From: Lunatimonas sp.
GTDB lineage: Bacteria; Bacteroidota; Bacteroidia; Cytophagales; Cyclobacteriaceae
DNA: 64,000 bases
Direction of reading: 5' to 3'
Assembly (NCBI RefSeq): GCF_020832325.1
Contig: NZ_JAFIEU010000031.1
Span: forward strand, 1-64,000
The translations under genes and the position numbers were made by a program. Positions 1 through 9,015 of the stretch are shown here, one piece after another; position 1 is the stretch's first letter, and every line of letters begins with the position of its first letter. Under the pieces are notes generated by a model, which saw only the letters and a program-made list of their open reading frames with translations, was not told the DNA's origin and searched no databases.

Positions 1-1484
1 GCTATCGGCAGTTAAGCAGGTTGACAGAGGTATTCCAAGCACGGGAAGGCAAGATCCCAGGGCTGGAGTTGGTCTTGCGAATTTTCAGGCAGCTTTTTCG
101 GCAAATTCGCATTCCCTTTGAAGGGGAGCCTTTGCGGGGGCTGCAGGTGATGGGAGTGTTGGAATCTCGTAATTTGGATTTCAAGCGGGTGATCATTTGC
201 CATATGAATGAAGGCAATTTCCCTCCTTCGGGGGCGTTGAGTTCCATGATTCCTTATAATCTTCGTTCTGCTTTTGGACTACCGGTTCAAGAGCAAAACG
301 ATGCGGTATATTCCTATACCTTCTACCGCCTTTTTCATCGGGCGGAAGAAATACACCTTATTTATACCACTTCAGGGAGCGAAGGTAAGCCCGGTGAAAA
401 GAGCCGCTACTTGCTCCAGTTGACGGAGGAGTTGGAGGCATTGCCCGTTACAAAGCAAGAGGAGGTCGTATTCGTTCCAGTGGATGTTCGGAAGGCAACA
501 GAAATAGCCATTCCAAAAAATGCCGCTATTAGGGATCTGCTGGACCGGTACGTCTTTTCCCCAAAACGGGAAAGCCCTGTGGCATTTTCACCCTCTGCTC
601 TGAGTAGTTGGCTGGATTGTCGTTTGAAGTTTTATTTTAAGTATATCGCCGAAATGGCCGAGCCGGAGGAAGTAAAAGAAGAGGTGGATGCGGCGGTTTT
701 TGGGAATCTGGTGCATGGCGCACTCGAAAACCTTTACCTGGGCTTTATAGCGAGAAAGAAGCGTAAGACACTGGAGAAGGCTGATTTTCCGGGATTAAAG
801 CCCTTTGTGGGACCTGCGATCGAGCAGGCCGTCCGAAAGCAGTATTTTTTGGATGAAACCCAGCCCATCAAGTTTGAAGGACAAATGGCGATCGTACGAG
901 ATGTACTGCATAAGTACATCATCCAAGTGTTGAAATGGGACGAGCTATCCGCTCCCTTTCAGATTATCTCGTTGGAGGCAGGTAGGAAATACCGGGCTCA
1001 GATGGAAATCGAAGTGGATGGAGTTACTAGCCAAGTGGCTTTGGGGGGGATTATAGACCGGGTAGATCTGCACGAGGAGGTGATTCGCTTGATGGACTAC
1101 AAATCGGGGAAGGATGAAAAGCAGTTCCCATCCATAGCAAGCCTGTTTGACCGATCTGATAAAAAGCGAAATAAGGCGGCGATGCAGACGTTATTTTATG
1201 GATTTCTATTCCGACAAAATTTCCCGGATAACCAAAGGCCACTCAAGCCGGCTATCCTAAACCTGAGGGAGATCTTCAAAGAGGATTTCAATCCTTATTT
1301 GGTCCATGTGGAGGCTCGTGGCAAGCGGCAGGAAGTACAAGACTACGAGGATTACCGAGAGGAATTCGAGCAGGGTTTGAAGGGAGTTATCGAGGAAATC
1401 TTCGATCCGAGGATACCCTTTGATCAGACCGATGACCTGCAAAAATGTGCCTACTGCCCCTATAACAAGCTTTGTGGTCGATAG
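1..1484 (+). CDS. AddB-like helicase/nuclease subunit, C-terminal part (5' end outside window)
   Basis: The reading frame is open from base 3, so this is the 3' portion of a longer gene. A segment typical of UvrD/AddB-like proteins (GVLESRNLDFKRVIICHMNE) comes first. A PD-(D/E)XK nuclease core follows (GGIIDRVDLHEE, then LMDYKSGK). A cysteine in WLDCRLKFYF and a C-terminal C-x2-C-x5-C (CAYCPYNKLC) match the four-cysteine iron-sulfur staple of AddB/Cas4-type nucleases. By family knowledge such proteins work with an AddA-like helicase in double-strand break end processing. The partner is not visible and may lie upstream. The family call is secure; the exact AddB orthology is less so. Confidence 0.85.
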   Translation, partial: YRQLSRLTEVFQAREGKIPGLELVLRIFRQLFRQIRIPFEGEPLRGLQVMGVLESRNLDFKRVIICHMNEGNFPPSGALSSMIPYNLRSAFGLPVQEQNDAVYSYTFYRLFHRAEEIHLIYTTSGSEGKPGEKSRYLLQLTEELEALPVTKQEEVVFVPVDVRKATEIAIPKNAAIRDLLDRYVFSPKRESPVAFSPSALSSWLDCRLKFYFKYIAEMAEPEEVKEEVDAAVFGNLVHGALENLYLGFIARKKRKTLEKADFPGLKPFVGPAIEQAVRKQYFLDETQPIKFEGQMAIVRDVLHKYIIQVLKWDELSAPFQIISLEAGRKYRAQMEIEVDGVTSQVALGGIIDRVDLHEEVIRLMDYKSGKDEKQFPSIASLFDRSDKKRNKAAMQTLFYGFLFRQNFPDNQRPLKPAILNLREIFKEDFNPYLVHVEARGKRQEVQDYEDYREEFEQGLKGVIEEIFDPRIPFDQTDDLQKCAYCPYNKLCGR

Positions 1485-1571
1485 AAATGGCCGGAGGAGA
1501 GGTGCGAGTCTGTCTTTTTTATGGGCTTTATCCAATTATTATTTTTATCTTCATGGCGCTAATTGGTAATT

Positions 1572-2744
1572 ATGAGGCCTGAGATCAAATGTACCCTACA
1601 GTATGGGATCTTGGCAGGGGTTTTCTTTTTGCTCCCGGCCTTATTTTATACACCTATTAATTTGTATTTCGATTTACCTGAAGGATTGCTGGCTATTGCG
1701 ATGGCAGGTTTAATTACTGTTTTTGTAGTTTTCCACGCCTATTTCACCTCCAAGCGGTATAGGGTCTTAGAGGAACAGCTCAGCAAGCAGTACAGGATGA
1801 TTTTTGAGAAACTTCCCAATTCCGTTTGGATTTTGTCTACGGACAATGGGGAGATTCTGCTTGCCAACGAGATGGCTACGCGGTACTACGGAGGACTTGG
1901 TGTGGACGAGGCCACAGGAGGCAATTTCTGTTTGCTATTTCAGGATCCCGGTCAGGTTAGGCTCAAGGGGGTCACCCGGCCGCTTACCGTTCGCAATTTG
2001 GTGATGGTAGATCGCTTTTATGAACCTAGGCAAGTAGACTTGTTTATGATGCCAATTGAGTATGAAAACAGGCCCTGTACGTTGGCCTTGGTGGTAGATC
2101 ATTCCAATGTGCACCGTTCGCTGGAAGAAAATGTGCAGCTCAACAACTCCCTGATAGCGCAAAATGAGCGGTTGAAAAATTTTTCGTTTCTACACTCACA
2201 TCACATACGCAGTCACTTGGCAAATATCCTTGGGATTATCCATCTGATGGGAGATCAGCAGTCGCCTTCGGGCGATGTGTTGCAAATGCTAAAGAAGTCC
2301 GCAAAAAATTTGGACAAAGAAGTCAAGAAAGTAAACAGAATTCTAATGGAAAACAGTGGAGTCAGTAGGTTTTCAGAAAAAAGTGACAATCCAGCGAAGG
2401 TCATAATATTTGTGGACGACGACAAGGTTCAGCATATGATCAATAAGCGGGTACTGATGAGGATCAACCCCCATTTGGATCTTGTGTTTTTTGAAGACCC
2501 TTACGAGGCATTAAGCTGGCTGGAGCGAAATGTGGCCGATATTTTGTTATTGGATATCAATATGCCTATGATGGAGGGCTGGGACTTTCTAAACCTTATG
2601 AAGGAGCGTGGAATTAATATGGAAGTAAAAATGTTAACTTCCTCGCTGGACCCACGTGATATTGAAAAAAGCCAACACTTTGAAATGGTAAGTGGGTTTC
2701 TGGTCAAGCCACTGCGAAAAGAAGTAATTGATGAGTTTTTATAG
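1572..2744 (+). CDS. Membrane PAS / DHp-like / receiver hybrid protein without an ATPase domain
   Basis: About 390 residues. Two hydrophobic segments (about residues 8-27 and 35-58) are followed by a PAS-like region (about 75-190). A histidine phosphotransfer-like motif then appears (SHHIRSHLANILG, candidate phospho-His at 210), and a complete receiver domain closes the protein (acidic pair VDDD, phospho-acceptor Asp328 in LLLDINMP, MLTSS, VKPL). No HATPase_c domain lies between the His motif and the receiver, and the protein ends with the receiver. It may be phosphorylated by a separate kinase, or act as a phosphorelay or dimerisation partner. ATG at 1572 is chosen over an in-frame TTG at 1563. 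Confidence 0.75.
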   Translation: MRPEIKCTLQYGILAGVFFLLPALFYTPINLYFDLPEGLLAIAMAGLITVFVVFHAYFTSKRYRVLEEQLSKQYRMIFEKLPNSVWILSTDNGEILLANEMATRYYGGLGVDEATGGNFCLLFQDPGQVRLKGVTRPLTVRNLVMVDRFYEPRQVDLFMMPIEYENRPCTLALVVDHSNVHRSLEENVQLNNSLIAQNERLKNFSFLHSHHIRSHLANILGIIHLMGDQQSPSGDVLQMLKKSAKNLDKEVKKVNRILMENSGVSRFSEKSDNPAKVIIFVDDDKVQHMINKRVLMRINPHLDLVFFEDPYEALSWLERNVADILLLDINMPMMEGWDFLNLMKERGINMEVKMLTSSLDPRDIEKSQHFEMVSGFLVKPLRKEVIDEFL

Positions 2745-2793
2745 TTCTTCTTTTTGATTTTACGTTAATACATAAAGAAAATTAAAACCGGTA

Positions 2794-3591
2794 ATGTCTA
2801 AAGAAAAAGCTAACGAAAAATTATTTCTTGGCAAGAGACTAAATAAATTCTTTGTGGGCATGGCGAGTGCCTTCGATTTTGTGAAGAGGTTTTTTGTAGA
2901 AGTATGGCTTCCCCCTTACGAGTTTAAGGAGTTTATCCGCCAATGCTACCAAATCGGTTACAATTCCCTTCCCTTGATATCACTTACTGGGTTTATTGTT
3001 GGAATTGTCTTTACCAACCAATCCCGCCCTTCTCTGTCAGAGTTCGGAGCCACCTCTTGGTTGCCAGCACTGATTTCCATCGCCGTGGTGCGGGCTATGG
3101 GCCCTTTGGTAACCGCACTGATTGCCGCAGGAAAGGTAGGTTCCAGCATTGGTGCCGAGATAGGTTCCATGAAAGTGACCGAGCAAATCGATGCAATGGA
3201 GGTTTCTGCCACCAACCCGTTCAAATTTTTGGTGGTCAGCCGGGTATTAGCCAGCACCTTCATGATCCCGATACTAGTGATGTACACGGATTTTGTGGCG
3301 TTGATAGGTTCTTTTATCAATGTGAACCAAAATGAGTTGGTAAGTTTAAGTACCTTCTTCGTACAGGTGTTTGACGCATTATCGTTTTTGGATATCACAT
3401 CTTCCATACTCAAGTCGTTGGTGTTTGGGTTTACCATCGGGATAGTGGGTTGCTACAAGGGGTATAATTCAACCAAGGGAACAGAGGGCGTGGGAAAGGC
3501 GGCCAATGCGGCGGTAGTGATGGCCATGTTTTTGATCTTTATCGAAGAACTACTGGCATTGCAGATTACCAACTTCTTTAGACAACTATAG
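2794..3591 (+). CDS. mlaE: MlaE-family ABC transporter permease
   Basis: This 265-residue inner-membrane permease has about five hydrophobic segments and the conserved family core around VRAMGPLVTALIAAGKVGSS and GAEIGSMKVTEQIDAMEV. It is the first gene of a compact three-gene operon with an ATPase (3 bp downstream) and an MCE protein. In Gram-negative bacteria the MlaEFD complex moves phospholipids between the inner and outer membranes. No mlaB or mlaC is visible here, so the complex may use other partners. Direction and substrate cannot be read from sequence. Confidence 0.92.
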   Translation: MSKEKANEKLFLGKRLNKFFVGMASAFDFVKRFFVEVWLPPYEFKEFIRQCYQIGYNSLPLISLTGFIVGIVFTNQSRPSLSEFGATSWLPALISIAVVRAMGPLVTALIAAGKVGSSIGAEIGSMKVTEQIDAMEVSATNPFKFLVVSRVLASTFMIPILVMYTDFVALIGSFINVNQNELVSLSTFFVQVFDALSFLDITSSILKSLVFGFTIGIVGCYKGYNSTKGTEGVGKAANAAVVMAMFLIFIEELLALQITNFFRQL

Positions 3592-3594
3592 GCC

Positions 3595-4341
3595 ATGCGG
3601 GAAAAGGTAATTGAAATAGCAAACTTAAAGAAATCCTTCGGCGATCTTCATGTACTGAGGGGTGTGGATTTAGAGCTATATAAAAGTGAGAATCTGGTGG
3701 TCTTGGGGAAATCCGGCAGTGGAAAATCCGTCTTGATCAAGATCATGGTGGGGTTGCTTTACCAGGATGAGGGGAGTTGTAGGGTATTGGGTCAGGAGGT
3801 GGAGAATCTTTCCCCCAAGGACTTAAACAAGCTTCGTCTAAAAATCGGTTTCTCCTTTCAAAACAGTGCGCTGTACGACAGTATGACCGTGCGGGAAAAC
3901 TTGGAGTTTCCCTTGATCAGAAACGTGAAAAACCTTACCAAAGCCGAAAAAGATCAGCGGGTGGAGGATGTGCTGGATGGCGTAGGACTATTATCCACGA
4001 TCAATCAGATGCCTTCGGAACTGTCCGGTGGTCAACGGAAGCGGATCGGTATCGCAAGAACCTTGATTTTGAATCCTGAAATTATGCTCTACGACGAGCC
4101 AACCGCAGGATTGGATCCGATCACCTGCGTGGAAATCAACAACCTGATCAACGAAGTAAACGACCGATACCATACGTCTTCCATCATCATTACACACGAC
4201 CTGACTTGCGCAAAAATGACGGGGGATCGAGTGGTAATTCTGTTGGACGGCGTTTTCAGTGCTCAAGGGACTTTCGAGGAGGTTTTTAAGACCGAAGATC
4301 CTCGCATTAAATCATTTTATGACTATAACTTTATTCAGTGA
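3595..4341 (+). CDS. mlaF: MlaF-family ABC transporter ATP-binding protein
   Basis: A 248-residue ABC ATPase with Walker A (GKSGSGKS, about residue 38), the signature LSGGQRKRIGIARTL, Walker B followed by the catalytic Glu (IMLYDEPTAGLDP) and an H-loop (IITHDL). It sits 3 bp after the MlaE-type permease, and its stop overlaps the ATG of the MCE gene (TGATG at 4339-4343), which suggests translational coupling. It is inferred to power the lipid transporter formed with its two neighbours. Confidence 0.93.
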   Translation: MREKVIEIANLKKSFGDLHVLRGVDLELYKSENLVVLGKSGSGKSVLIKIMVGLLYQDEGSCRVLGQEVENLSPKDLNKLRLKIGFSFQNSALYDSMTVRENLEFPLIRNVKNLTKAEKDQRVEDVLDGVGLLSTINQMPSELSGGQRKRIGIARTLILNPEIMLYDEPTAGLDPITCVEINNLINEVNDRYHTSSIIITHDLTCAKMTGDRVVILLDGVFSAQGTFEEVFKTEDPRIKSFYDYNFIQ

Positions 4342-5321
4342 TGAAGGACGATAATAAGAAAACCGTAACGGTGGGGATTTTTGTGCTGATAGGTATCATC
4401 ATCTTGGTGGTAGGTGTGATGACGCTGGGTGCACAGCAAAAGGCTTTTGTCAAAAGTTACCGCGTTTTTGCGGTTTTTGACGATATAGCAGGTCTTCAGA
4501 CAGGAAATAATGTGTGGTTTTCCGGTGTGAAAATCGGGACCGTAAAGAAGATCAATTTTTACGGAGACTCACAAGTTGAGATTGAGATGAACCTGGAATC
4601 CAATACCAGGGATTTTATCCGCAAAAACTCAAAGGCAACCATCAGCTCGGATGGTTTAATTGGAAACAAGATAATCGTCATTTATGGAGGGACCAATGAA
4701 GCCCCTATAATCGACCCAGGAGATAGGCTGGAAGCGGTGATGCCACTAGACACGGATAAGATGATGGAAACCCTTCAGGAGAACAACAACAATTTGGTTT
4801 CTATAACCAATGACCTGAAGGTATTGACTGGGAAAATAGCCGCAGGAGACGGGATCGTTGGGGCACTTTTGACAGATTCAACGCTGGCATTGGGTTTTCG
4901 GCAGTTGCTGGAGGACTTGGACAGATCGGCACAGAATAGCCGGGTGATGACGGGGGAACTGGCAAACTTTTCCCGAAAACTAAACCAAAAAGGAACCCCA
5001 ATAGATCAGTTTTTGTCAGACACGATATTGGTCAAATCGTTACAATCTTCTACTACAGGGTTGGAACAGACGATACAGCAGGCGAATGCCGCAGCAGAGA
5101 ATTTGAAAGTAGCTACAGACAAGCTTAATGCAAGTGACAACGCTGCCGGTATGTTGCTTTCCGACGTGGAGTTTGCCGAATACCTGAAGGGTACCATGCA
5201 AAACTTGGATTCGGGTACAGAGTCTTTTAACGAGACCTTGGAAGCACTGCGTTATCATTGGTTTTTCCGGCGCTCCTTCCGTAAGAGTGAGAGAGCCAAA
5301 GAGGAGGCGCAAGATCAGTAA
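4341..5321 (+). CDS. mlaD: MlaD/MCE-family membrane-anchored lipid-binding protein
   Basis: About 326 residues. One N-terminal membrane helix (GIFVLIGIIILVVGVMTL) is followed by an MCE domain (about residues 35-115, with YRVFAVFDDIAGLQTGNNVWFS split across it) and a long helical, coiled-coil-like tail rich in Asn and Gln. MCE proteins bind lipid on the periplasmic side of MlaE-type permeases. ATG at 4341 overlaps the mlaF stop and is preferred over GTG at 4338. A terminator follows 6 bp after the stop, so this is the last gene of the operon. Confidence 0.88.
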   Translation: MKDDNKKTVTVGIFVLIGIIILVVGVMTLGAQQKAFVKSYRVFAVFDDIAGLQTGNNVWFSGVKIGTVKKINFYGDSQVEIEMNLESNTRDFIRKNSKATISSDGLIGNKIIVIYGGTNEAPIIDPGDRLEAVMPLDTDKMMETLQENNNNLVSITNDLKVLTGKIAAGDGIVGALLTDSTLALGFRQLLEDLDRSAQNSRVMTGELANFSRKLNQKGTPIDQFLSDTILVKSLQSSTTGLEQTIQQANAAAENLKVATDKLNASDNAAGMLLSDVEFAEYLKGTMQNLDSGTESFNETLEALRYHWFFRRSFRKSERAKEEAQDQ

Positions 5322-5327
5322 ATAAAG

Positions 5328-5356
5328 AGCGGATTTTTTTCCGCTTTTTTTATTTT
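5328..5356 (+). terminator. Rho-independent terminator after mlaD
   Basis: The hexamer AGCGGA (5328-5333) pairs with TCCGCT (5340-5345) across a T-only loop, and a near-continuous T run follows. It lies directly after the mlaD stop and separates the mla operon from acnA. Confidence 0.85.
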
Positions 5357-5484
5357 TAGTGATCTGGAATCTATTTTTAGTTTGGTTTTTGCTGGAATTA
5401 AGCGTATACTAAAGGAATCAAACCCATGGGTTTTGGGTTACTATTACTGTACCTTTTTTTTAATTCACATAAACCATTTTCACT

Positions 5485-8265
5485 ATGTCGCACGACCCTT
5501 TCCATATCAAACGAACATTAGAATCATCCACCGGCACATTGACCTATTGGAGTCTTGCAGAGTTGCAGAAGCAGGGGTATGCAGTCGAAAAATTACCTTT
5601 TTCGATCCGAATCCTGTTAGAGAATGCGTGTAGAAATTTTGACGATTTTGGGATAACAACGGAAAATCTGGAAACCTTGCTGCATTGGACGCCAAAACCA
5701 TCGGATAAGGACATTCCCTTCAAGCCGGCACGGGTGCTGATGCAGGATTTTACGGGCGTGCCTGCGGTGGTAGACATCGCCTCGCTTCGGGCAGAGGCCG
5801 TGCGCAAGGGAAAGGATCCCAATCAAATCAACCCGCTGATTCCTGTAGATTTGGTGGTGGATCATTCGGTACAGGTCGATTTTTTCGGGACCAATTATGC
5901 TTACAAGAAAAATGTAGATGTAGAATACGAACGTAACGGCGAGCGCTACGAGTTTTTGAAATGGGCGCAGAAATCCTTTGATAACTTTTCCGTGGTGCCC
6001 CCGGGCATGGGGATCTGTCATCAGGTAAACTTGGAGTACCTGGCCCAGGGTGTCATCGCCCTGGACGGAATGGTATTCCCGGATACCCTTGTGGGAACAG
6101 ATTCACACACGCCGATGGTGAATGGGATCGGCGTGGTGGGCTGGGGTGTGGGCGGCATTGAGGCTGAGGCAGCTATCTTGGGTCAGCCTATTTACTTCAT
6201 CATGCCGGAGGTAGTTGGACTGAGGTTGTCTGGTCAACTTCCGTTGGGTACCACCGCGACGGATATGGTGCTGACAATCACCAAGCTGCTCCGCGACCAT
6301 GGGGTCGTTGGTAAATTTGTGGAGGTTTTTGGCCCTGGATTGGATAGTCTATCTGTGCCAGACCGGGCCACCATCTCCAATATGTCCCCCGAGTTTGGCT
6401 GTACCGTGACCTATTTTCCGATCGACGATCGCACACTGGACTACATGGAGAAAACCAACCGACCTTCCAATCAGGTTAAGCTGGTAGAGTCTTATGCAAA
6501 GGCGAACCTCCTTTGGCGTGAAAACGAAGACGAGATCACCTACTCAAGTGTCGTAGAATTGGATCTTTCTACTGTGGAACCAACGGTCTCCGGGCCAAAG
6601 AGGCCTCAGGACAAGATCCTGCTTAGAAACTTCAAAAAGAAATTTGGGGAGCTGCTGCACGAAGTGCACGGGCGTGCGTACATACCGATCGATCAACGGG
6701 ACGAAAGCCGCTGGTATGCAGAAGGTGGAGGAGGGCAGCCCATGAGTTCTGGAGAAGGGGCCGGCTCCGAGGAAATCGAGATTGAAACCAAGATTAAAGA
6801 CGGTCTGAAAACGGTGGTGGTGAAGCATCAAAACGAAAAGTTTGCGCTGCACGACGGGTCAGTGGTGATAGCCGCCATTACTTCCTGTACGAACACCTCT
6901 AATCCGAGTGTGATGGTAGGTGCTGGGTTGATGGCTAAAAAAGCAAGGCAGCGGGGGCTCGATGTAAAGCCCTGGGTAAAGACCTCATTGGCACCGGGTT
7001 CTAAAGTGGTGACAGACTACCTGGAAAATGCCGGTCTGCTGGATGATCTGGAGGCGCTGCGCTTTCATGTGGTGGGGTATGGTTGTACATCCTGTATTGG
7101 TAATTCCGGACCGCTGCCCAAGCACATTGCCCAAGCAGTGGAGGAAAATGACCTCGTCGTCGCGTCGGTGCTTTCCGGCAACAGGAATTTTGAAGCTCGG
7201 GTGCACCCGCAGGTAAAGATGAACTACCTGATGTCACCCATGCTGGTGGTTGCCTATGCGCTTGCTGGCCGGGTAGACGTAGATTTAAATGAGGAGCCCC
7301 TCGGTTACGATCCCAACTTGGAACCGGTATATCTCAAGGATATTTGGCCCACCCAGGAAGAGATTATGGGCGTAATTAACTCGGTATTGTCTCCAATGGA
7401 CTTTGAGAAAAATTACGGGGAGATTTTTGCGGGAAACGAGCAGTGGCAGGCGTTGACTGCACCCGCGGATGAGGTGTATCAGTGGTCCGAAGAGTCCACG
7501 TATATCAAGGAAGCCCCCTTTTTTCAGGGCATCACCGAAGAGGTACTGGAGCCTAAGGATATTTTAGATGCACAGGTTTTGTTGAAGGTAGGTGACTCTA
7601 TCACCACAGATCATATTTCTCCGGCTGGATCATTTAAGGCTGATTCAGCGGCAGGAAGGTACCTGACAGAACGTGGAGTTCCTGTAGACCAATTTAATTC
7701 ATATGGTTCCCGTCGGGGCAATGACGAGGTGATGGTCCGGGGTACCTTTGCCAACGTGCGCATTAAGAACCAACTTGCCCAGCGGGAAGGTGGCTACACG
7801 ATTCATCTTCCAAGTGGGGAGGAAATGTCGGTTTTTGATGCGTCTTTGAAGTATCAAAAAGACCACACGCCTCTTCTTGTATTGGCGGGGAAGGAGTACG
7901 GCAGTGGAAGCTCCCGCGATTGGGCGGCCAAGGGAACCAGTTTGTTGGGGATAAAGGCGGTGTTGGCAGAAAGCTATGAGCGCATACACCGTAGTAATCT
8001 GGTAGGTATGGGCGTGTTGCCATTGCAGTATGCGGCTGGGCAAAATGCAGATTCCTTGGGTCTTACGGGTAAAGAGGTGTACTCCATAGAGGGCATTTCT
8101 GACGGATTGACCCCGCTTAAAACGTTGAAGGTGTCTGCTACGAGGAGTGACGGTTCGAAGGTAGCCTTCGAGGCCATCGCTAGGCTGGATTCAGCTATAG
8201 AGATTGCCTATTACAAGAATGGAGGGATACTCCATTACGTGTTGAGACAGTTCTTGGCGAGGTGA
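5485..8265 (+). CDS. acnA: Aconitate hydratase AcnA
   Basis: A full-length 926-residue aconitase of the AcnA/IRP1 type, catalysing citrate to isocitrate conversion in the TCA cycle. The three 4Fe-4S ligands are visible as Cys468 (SCTNTSNPSV) and Cys534/Cys537 (GCTSCIGNSG). The swivel-domain motifs GDSITTDHISPAG and GSGSSRDWAAKG are present. It stands alone between a terminator upstream and the convergent tmRNA gene downstream. Its iron-sulfur cluster would be a target of nitrosative damage, which Ric (encoded at 33 kb) is expected to repair; that link is general knowledge, not shown here. Confidence 0.97.
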   Translation: MSHDPFHIKRTLESSTGTLTYWSLAELQKQGYAVEKLPFSIRILLENACRNFDDFGITTENLETLLHWTPKPSDKDIPFKPARVLMQDFTGVPAVVDIASLRAEAVRKGKDPNQINPLIPVDLVVDHSVQVDFFGTNYAYKKNVDVEYERNGERYEFLKWAQKSFDNFSVVPPGMGICHQVNLEYLAQGVIALDGMVFPDTLVGTDSHTPMVNGIGVVGWGVGGIEAEAAILGQPIYFIMPEVVGLRLSGQLPLGTTATDMVLTITKLLRDHGVVGKFVEVFGPGLDSLSVPDRATISNMSPEFGCTVTYFPIDDRTLDYMEKTNRPSNQVKLVESYAKANLLWRENEDEITYSSVVELDLSTVEPTVSGPKRPQDKILLRNFKKKFGELLHEVHGRAYIPIDQRDESRWYAEGGGGQPMSSGEGAGSEEIEIETKIKDGLKTVVVKHQNEKFALHDGSVVIAAITSCTNTSNPSVMVGAGLMAKKARQRGLDVKPWVKTSLAPGSKVVTDYLENAGLLDDLEALRFHVVGYGCTSCIGNSGPLPKHIAQAVEENDLVVASVLSGNRNFEARVHPQVKMNYLMSPMLVVAYALAGRVDVDLNEEPLGYDPNLEPVYLKDIWPTQEEIMGVINSVLSPMDFEKNYGEIFAGNEQWQALTAPADEVYQWSEESTYIKEAPFFQGITEEVLEPKDILDAQVLLKVGDSITTDHISPAGSFKADSAAGRYLTERGVPVDQFNSYGSRRGNDEVMVRGTFANVRIKNQLAQREGGYTIHLPSGEEMSVFDASLKYQKDHTPLLVLAGKEYGSGSSRDWAAKGTSLLGIKAVLAESYERIHRSNLVGMGVLPLQYAAGQNADSLGLTGKEVYSIEGISDGLTPLKTLKVSATRSDGSKVAFEAIARLDSAIEIAYYKNGGILHYVLRQFLAR

Positions 8266-8430
8266 TTTCGAAGTTATCCATCCGTTTGTTTCCAATTACG
8301 GGATTATGGATGGGGCACACGGTTCTTTTTCCGTAAGGTTCGAAACGGGTGACATCATTTTCGGGATTGGCAAGATTAACTCAAATTCGCTAAATCGGAT
8401 GTTGTTCCGATGCCACCAAAAATTGGCTAA

Positions 8431-8484
8431 AAACCAAAAAACTCCTACTCTTCTGAAACGCTTGGTTTTCATTAAGAGTAGGAG
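8431..8484 (-). terminator. Rho-independent terminator of the tmRNA gene
   Basis: A perfect 11-bp inverted repeat (CTCCTACTCTT at 8442-8452, AAGAGTAGGAG at 8474-8484) encloses a 21-nt loop. On the minus strand it is followed by T6-GG-T5. It begins 10 bp past the mature 3' end of the tmRNA. Confidence 0.85.
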
Positions 8485-8493
8485 CCATTTAAG

Positions 8494-8895
8494 TGGAGCT
8501 GGCGAGATTCGAACTCGCGTCCAGATAGGGAAACACCGTACCTTCTACATGCTTAGTCACCTGTTGGGTTTTCGTCTATTGTTTGCTGGGTGACACACCG
8601 GACAATAGCTTAGCCACTGATCTTAGTCCCACTTAGTAGCCTCGCGGGAAGCAGCCCTGTCAAGTCGACACCCCAACTCCACCCGGACAGCGCAACGGAC
8701 GGTGGGATGTGGCCGGGGAGCATCTCTCGAAACTCAACCCTTTAAGCGTATCTAAATCCCCGAAGGGTAAGATTAGGCAGCCATGGCGTAATTAGATTCG
8801 CCAATTATGGTTCGTATGAATGATTCAAGGCCGTACATACTCCAGCCTGCATGCGAGCCCGATCCTTACACCTACTGTCAAAACCGGTCAGCCCC
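8494..8895 (-). ncRNA. ssrA: Transfer-messenger RNA (tmRNA, ssrA)
   Basis: On the minus strand the 5' end reads GGGGCTGACCGGTTTTGACA and the 3' end carries a T-arm (GAGTTCGAATCTC) and acceptor AGCTCCA. GGGGCT pairs with AGCTCC, with one G-U pair. The 3' CCA is not encoded. The total is about 402 nt. The tag frame lies at 8773-8802. The RNA rescues stalled ribosomes with SmpB and tags the nascent peptide for proteolysis. An open frame on the plus strand overlapping the 3' half is only its antisense. Confidence 0.95.
8773..8802 (-). other. tmRNA tag-peptide reading frame
   Basis: On the minus strand the frame GGC-GAA-TCT-AAT-TAC-GCC-ATG-GCT-GCC-TAA encodes GESNYAMAA. This fits the usual tag pattern (acidic/polar start, ending in two alanines read by ClpXP-type proteases). 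The exact resume codon is inferred from that pattern. Confidence 0.85.
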
Positions 8896-8911
8896 ATTTG
8901 AACAAGGTAGA

Positions 8912-8919
8912 CAAAAGTA
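8912..8919 (-). promoter_or_regulatory. Possible -7 promoter element of ssrA
   Basis: The minus strand reads TACTTTTG, matching the Bacteroidota -7 consensus TAnnTTTG, 17 bp upstream of the tmRNA 5' end. The nearest upstream TTG is 24 bp away, outside the usual 19-21 bp, so only the -7 half is supported. Confidence 0.4.
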
Positions 8920-9015
8920 AAGCAAATTAAGTTCCTGATGAACCAAAAACGTGATTGTCTGCTACCTTTTTTTTAAGGCTCCTCGATCTATATACTTAAT
9001 TGTCAGATTTTTATC

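Noticed and set aside
2958-3437. 159-codon minus-strand frame inside mlaE
   Set aside because: A shadow of the strongly conserved MlaE frame, with no domain of its own.
8306-8593. 95-codon plus-strand open frame containing SGAGEIRTRVQ
   Set aside because: Its 3' half is antisense to the tmRNA T-arm and acceptor; this is a well-known false protein call.
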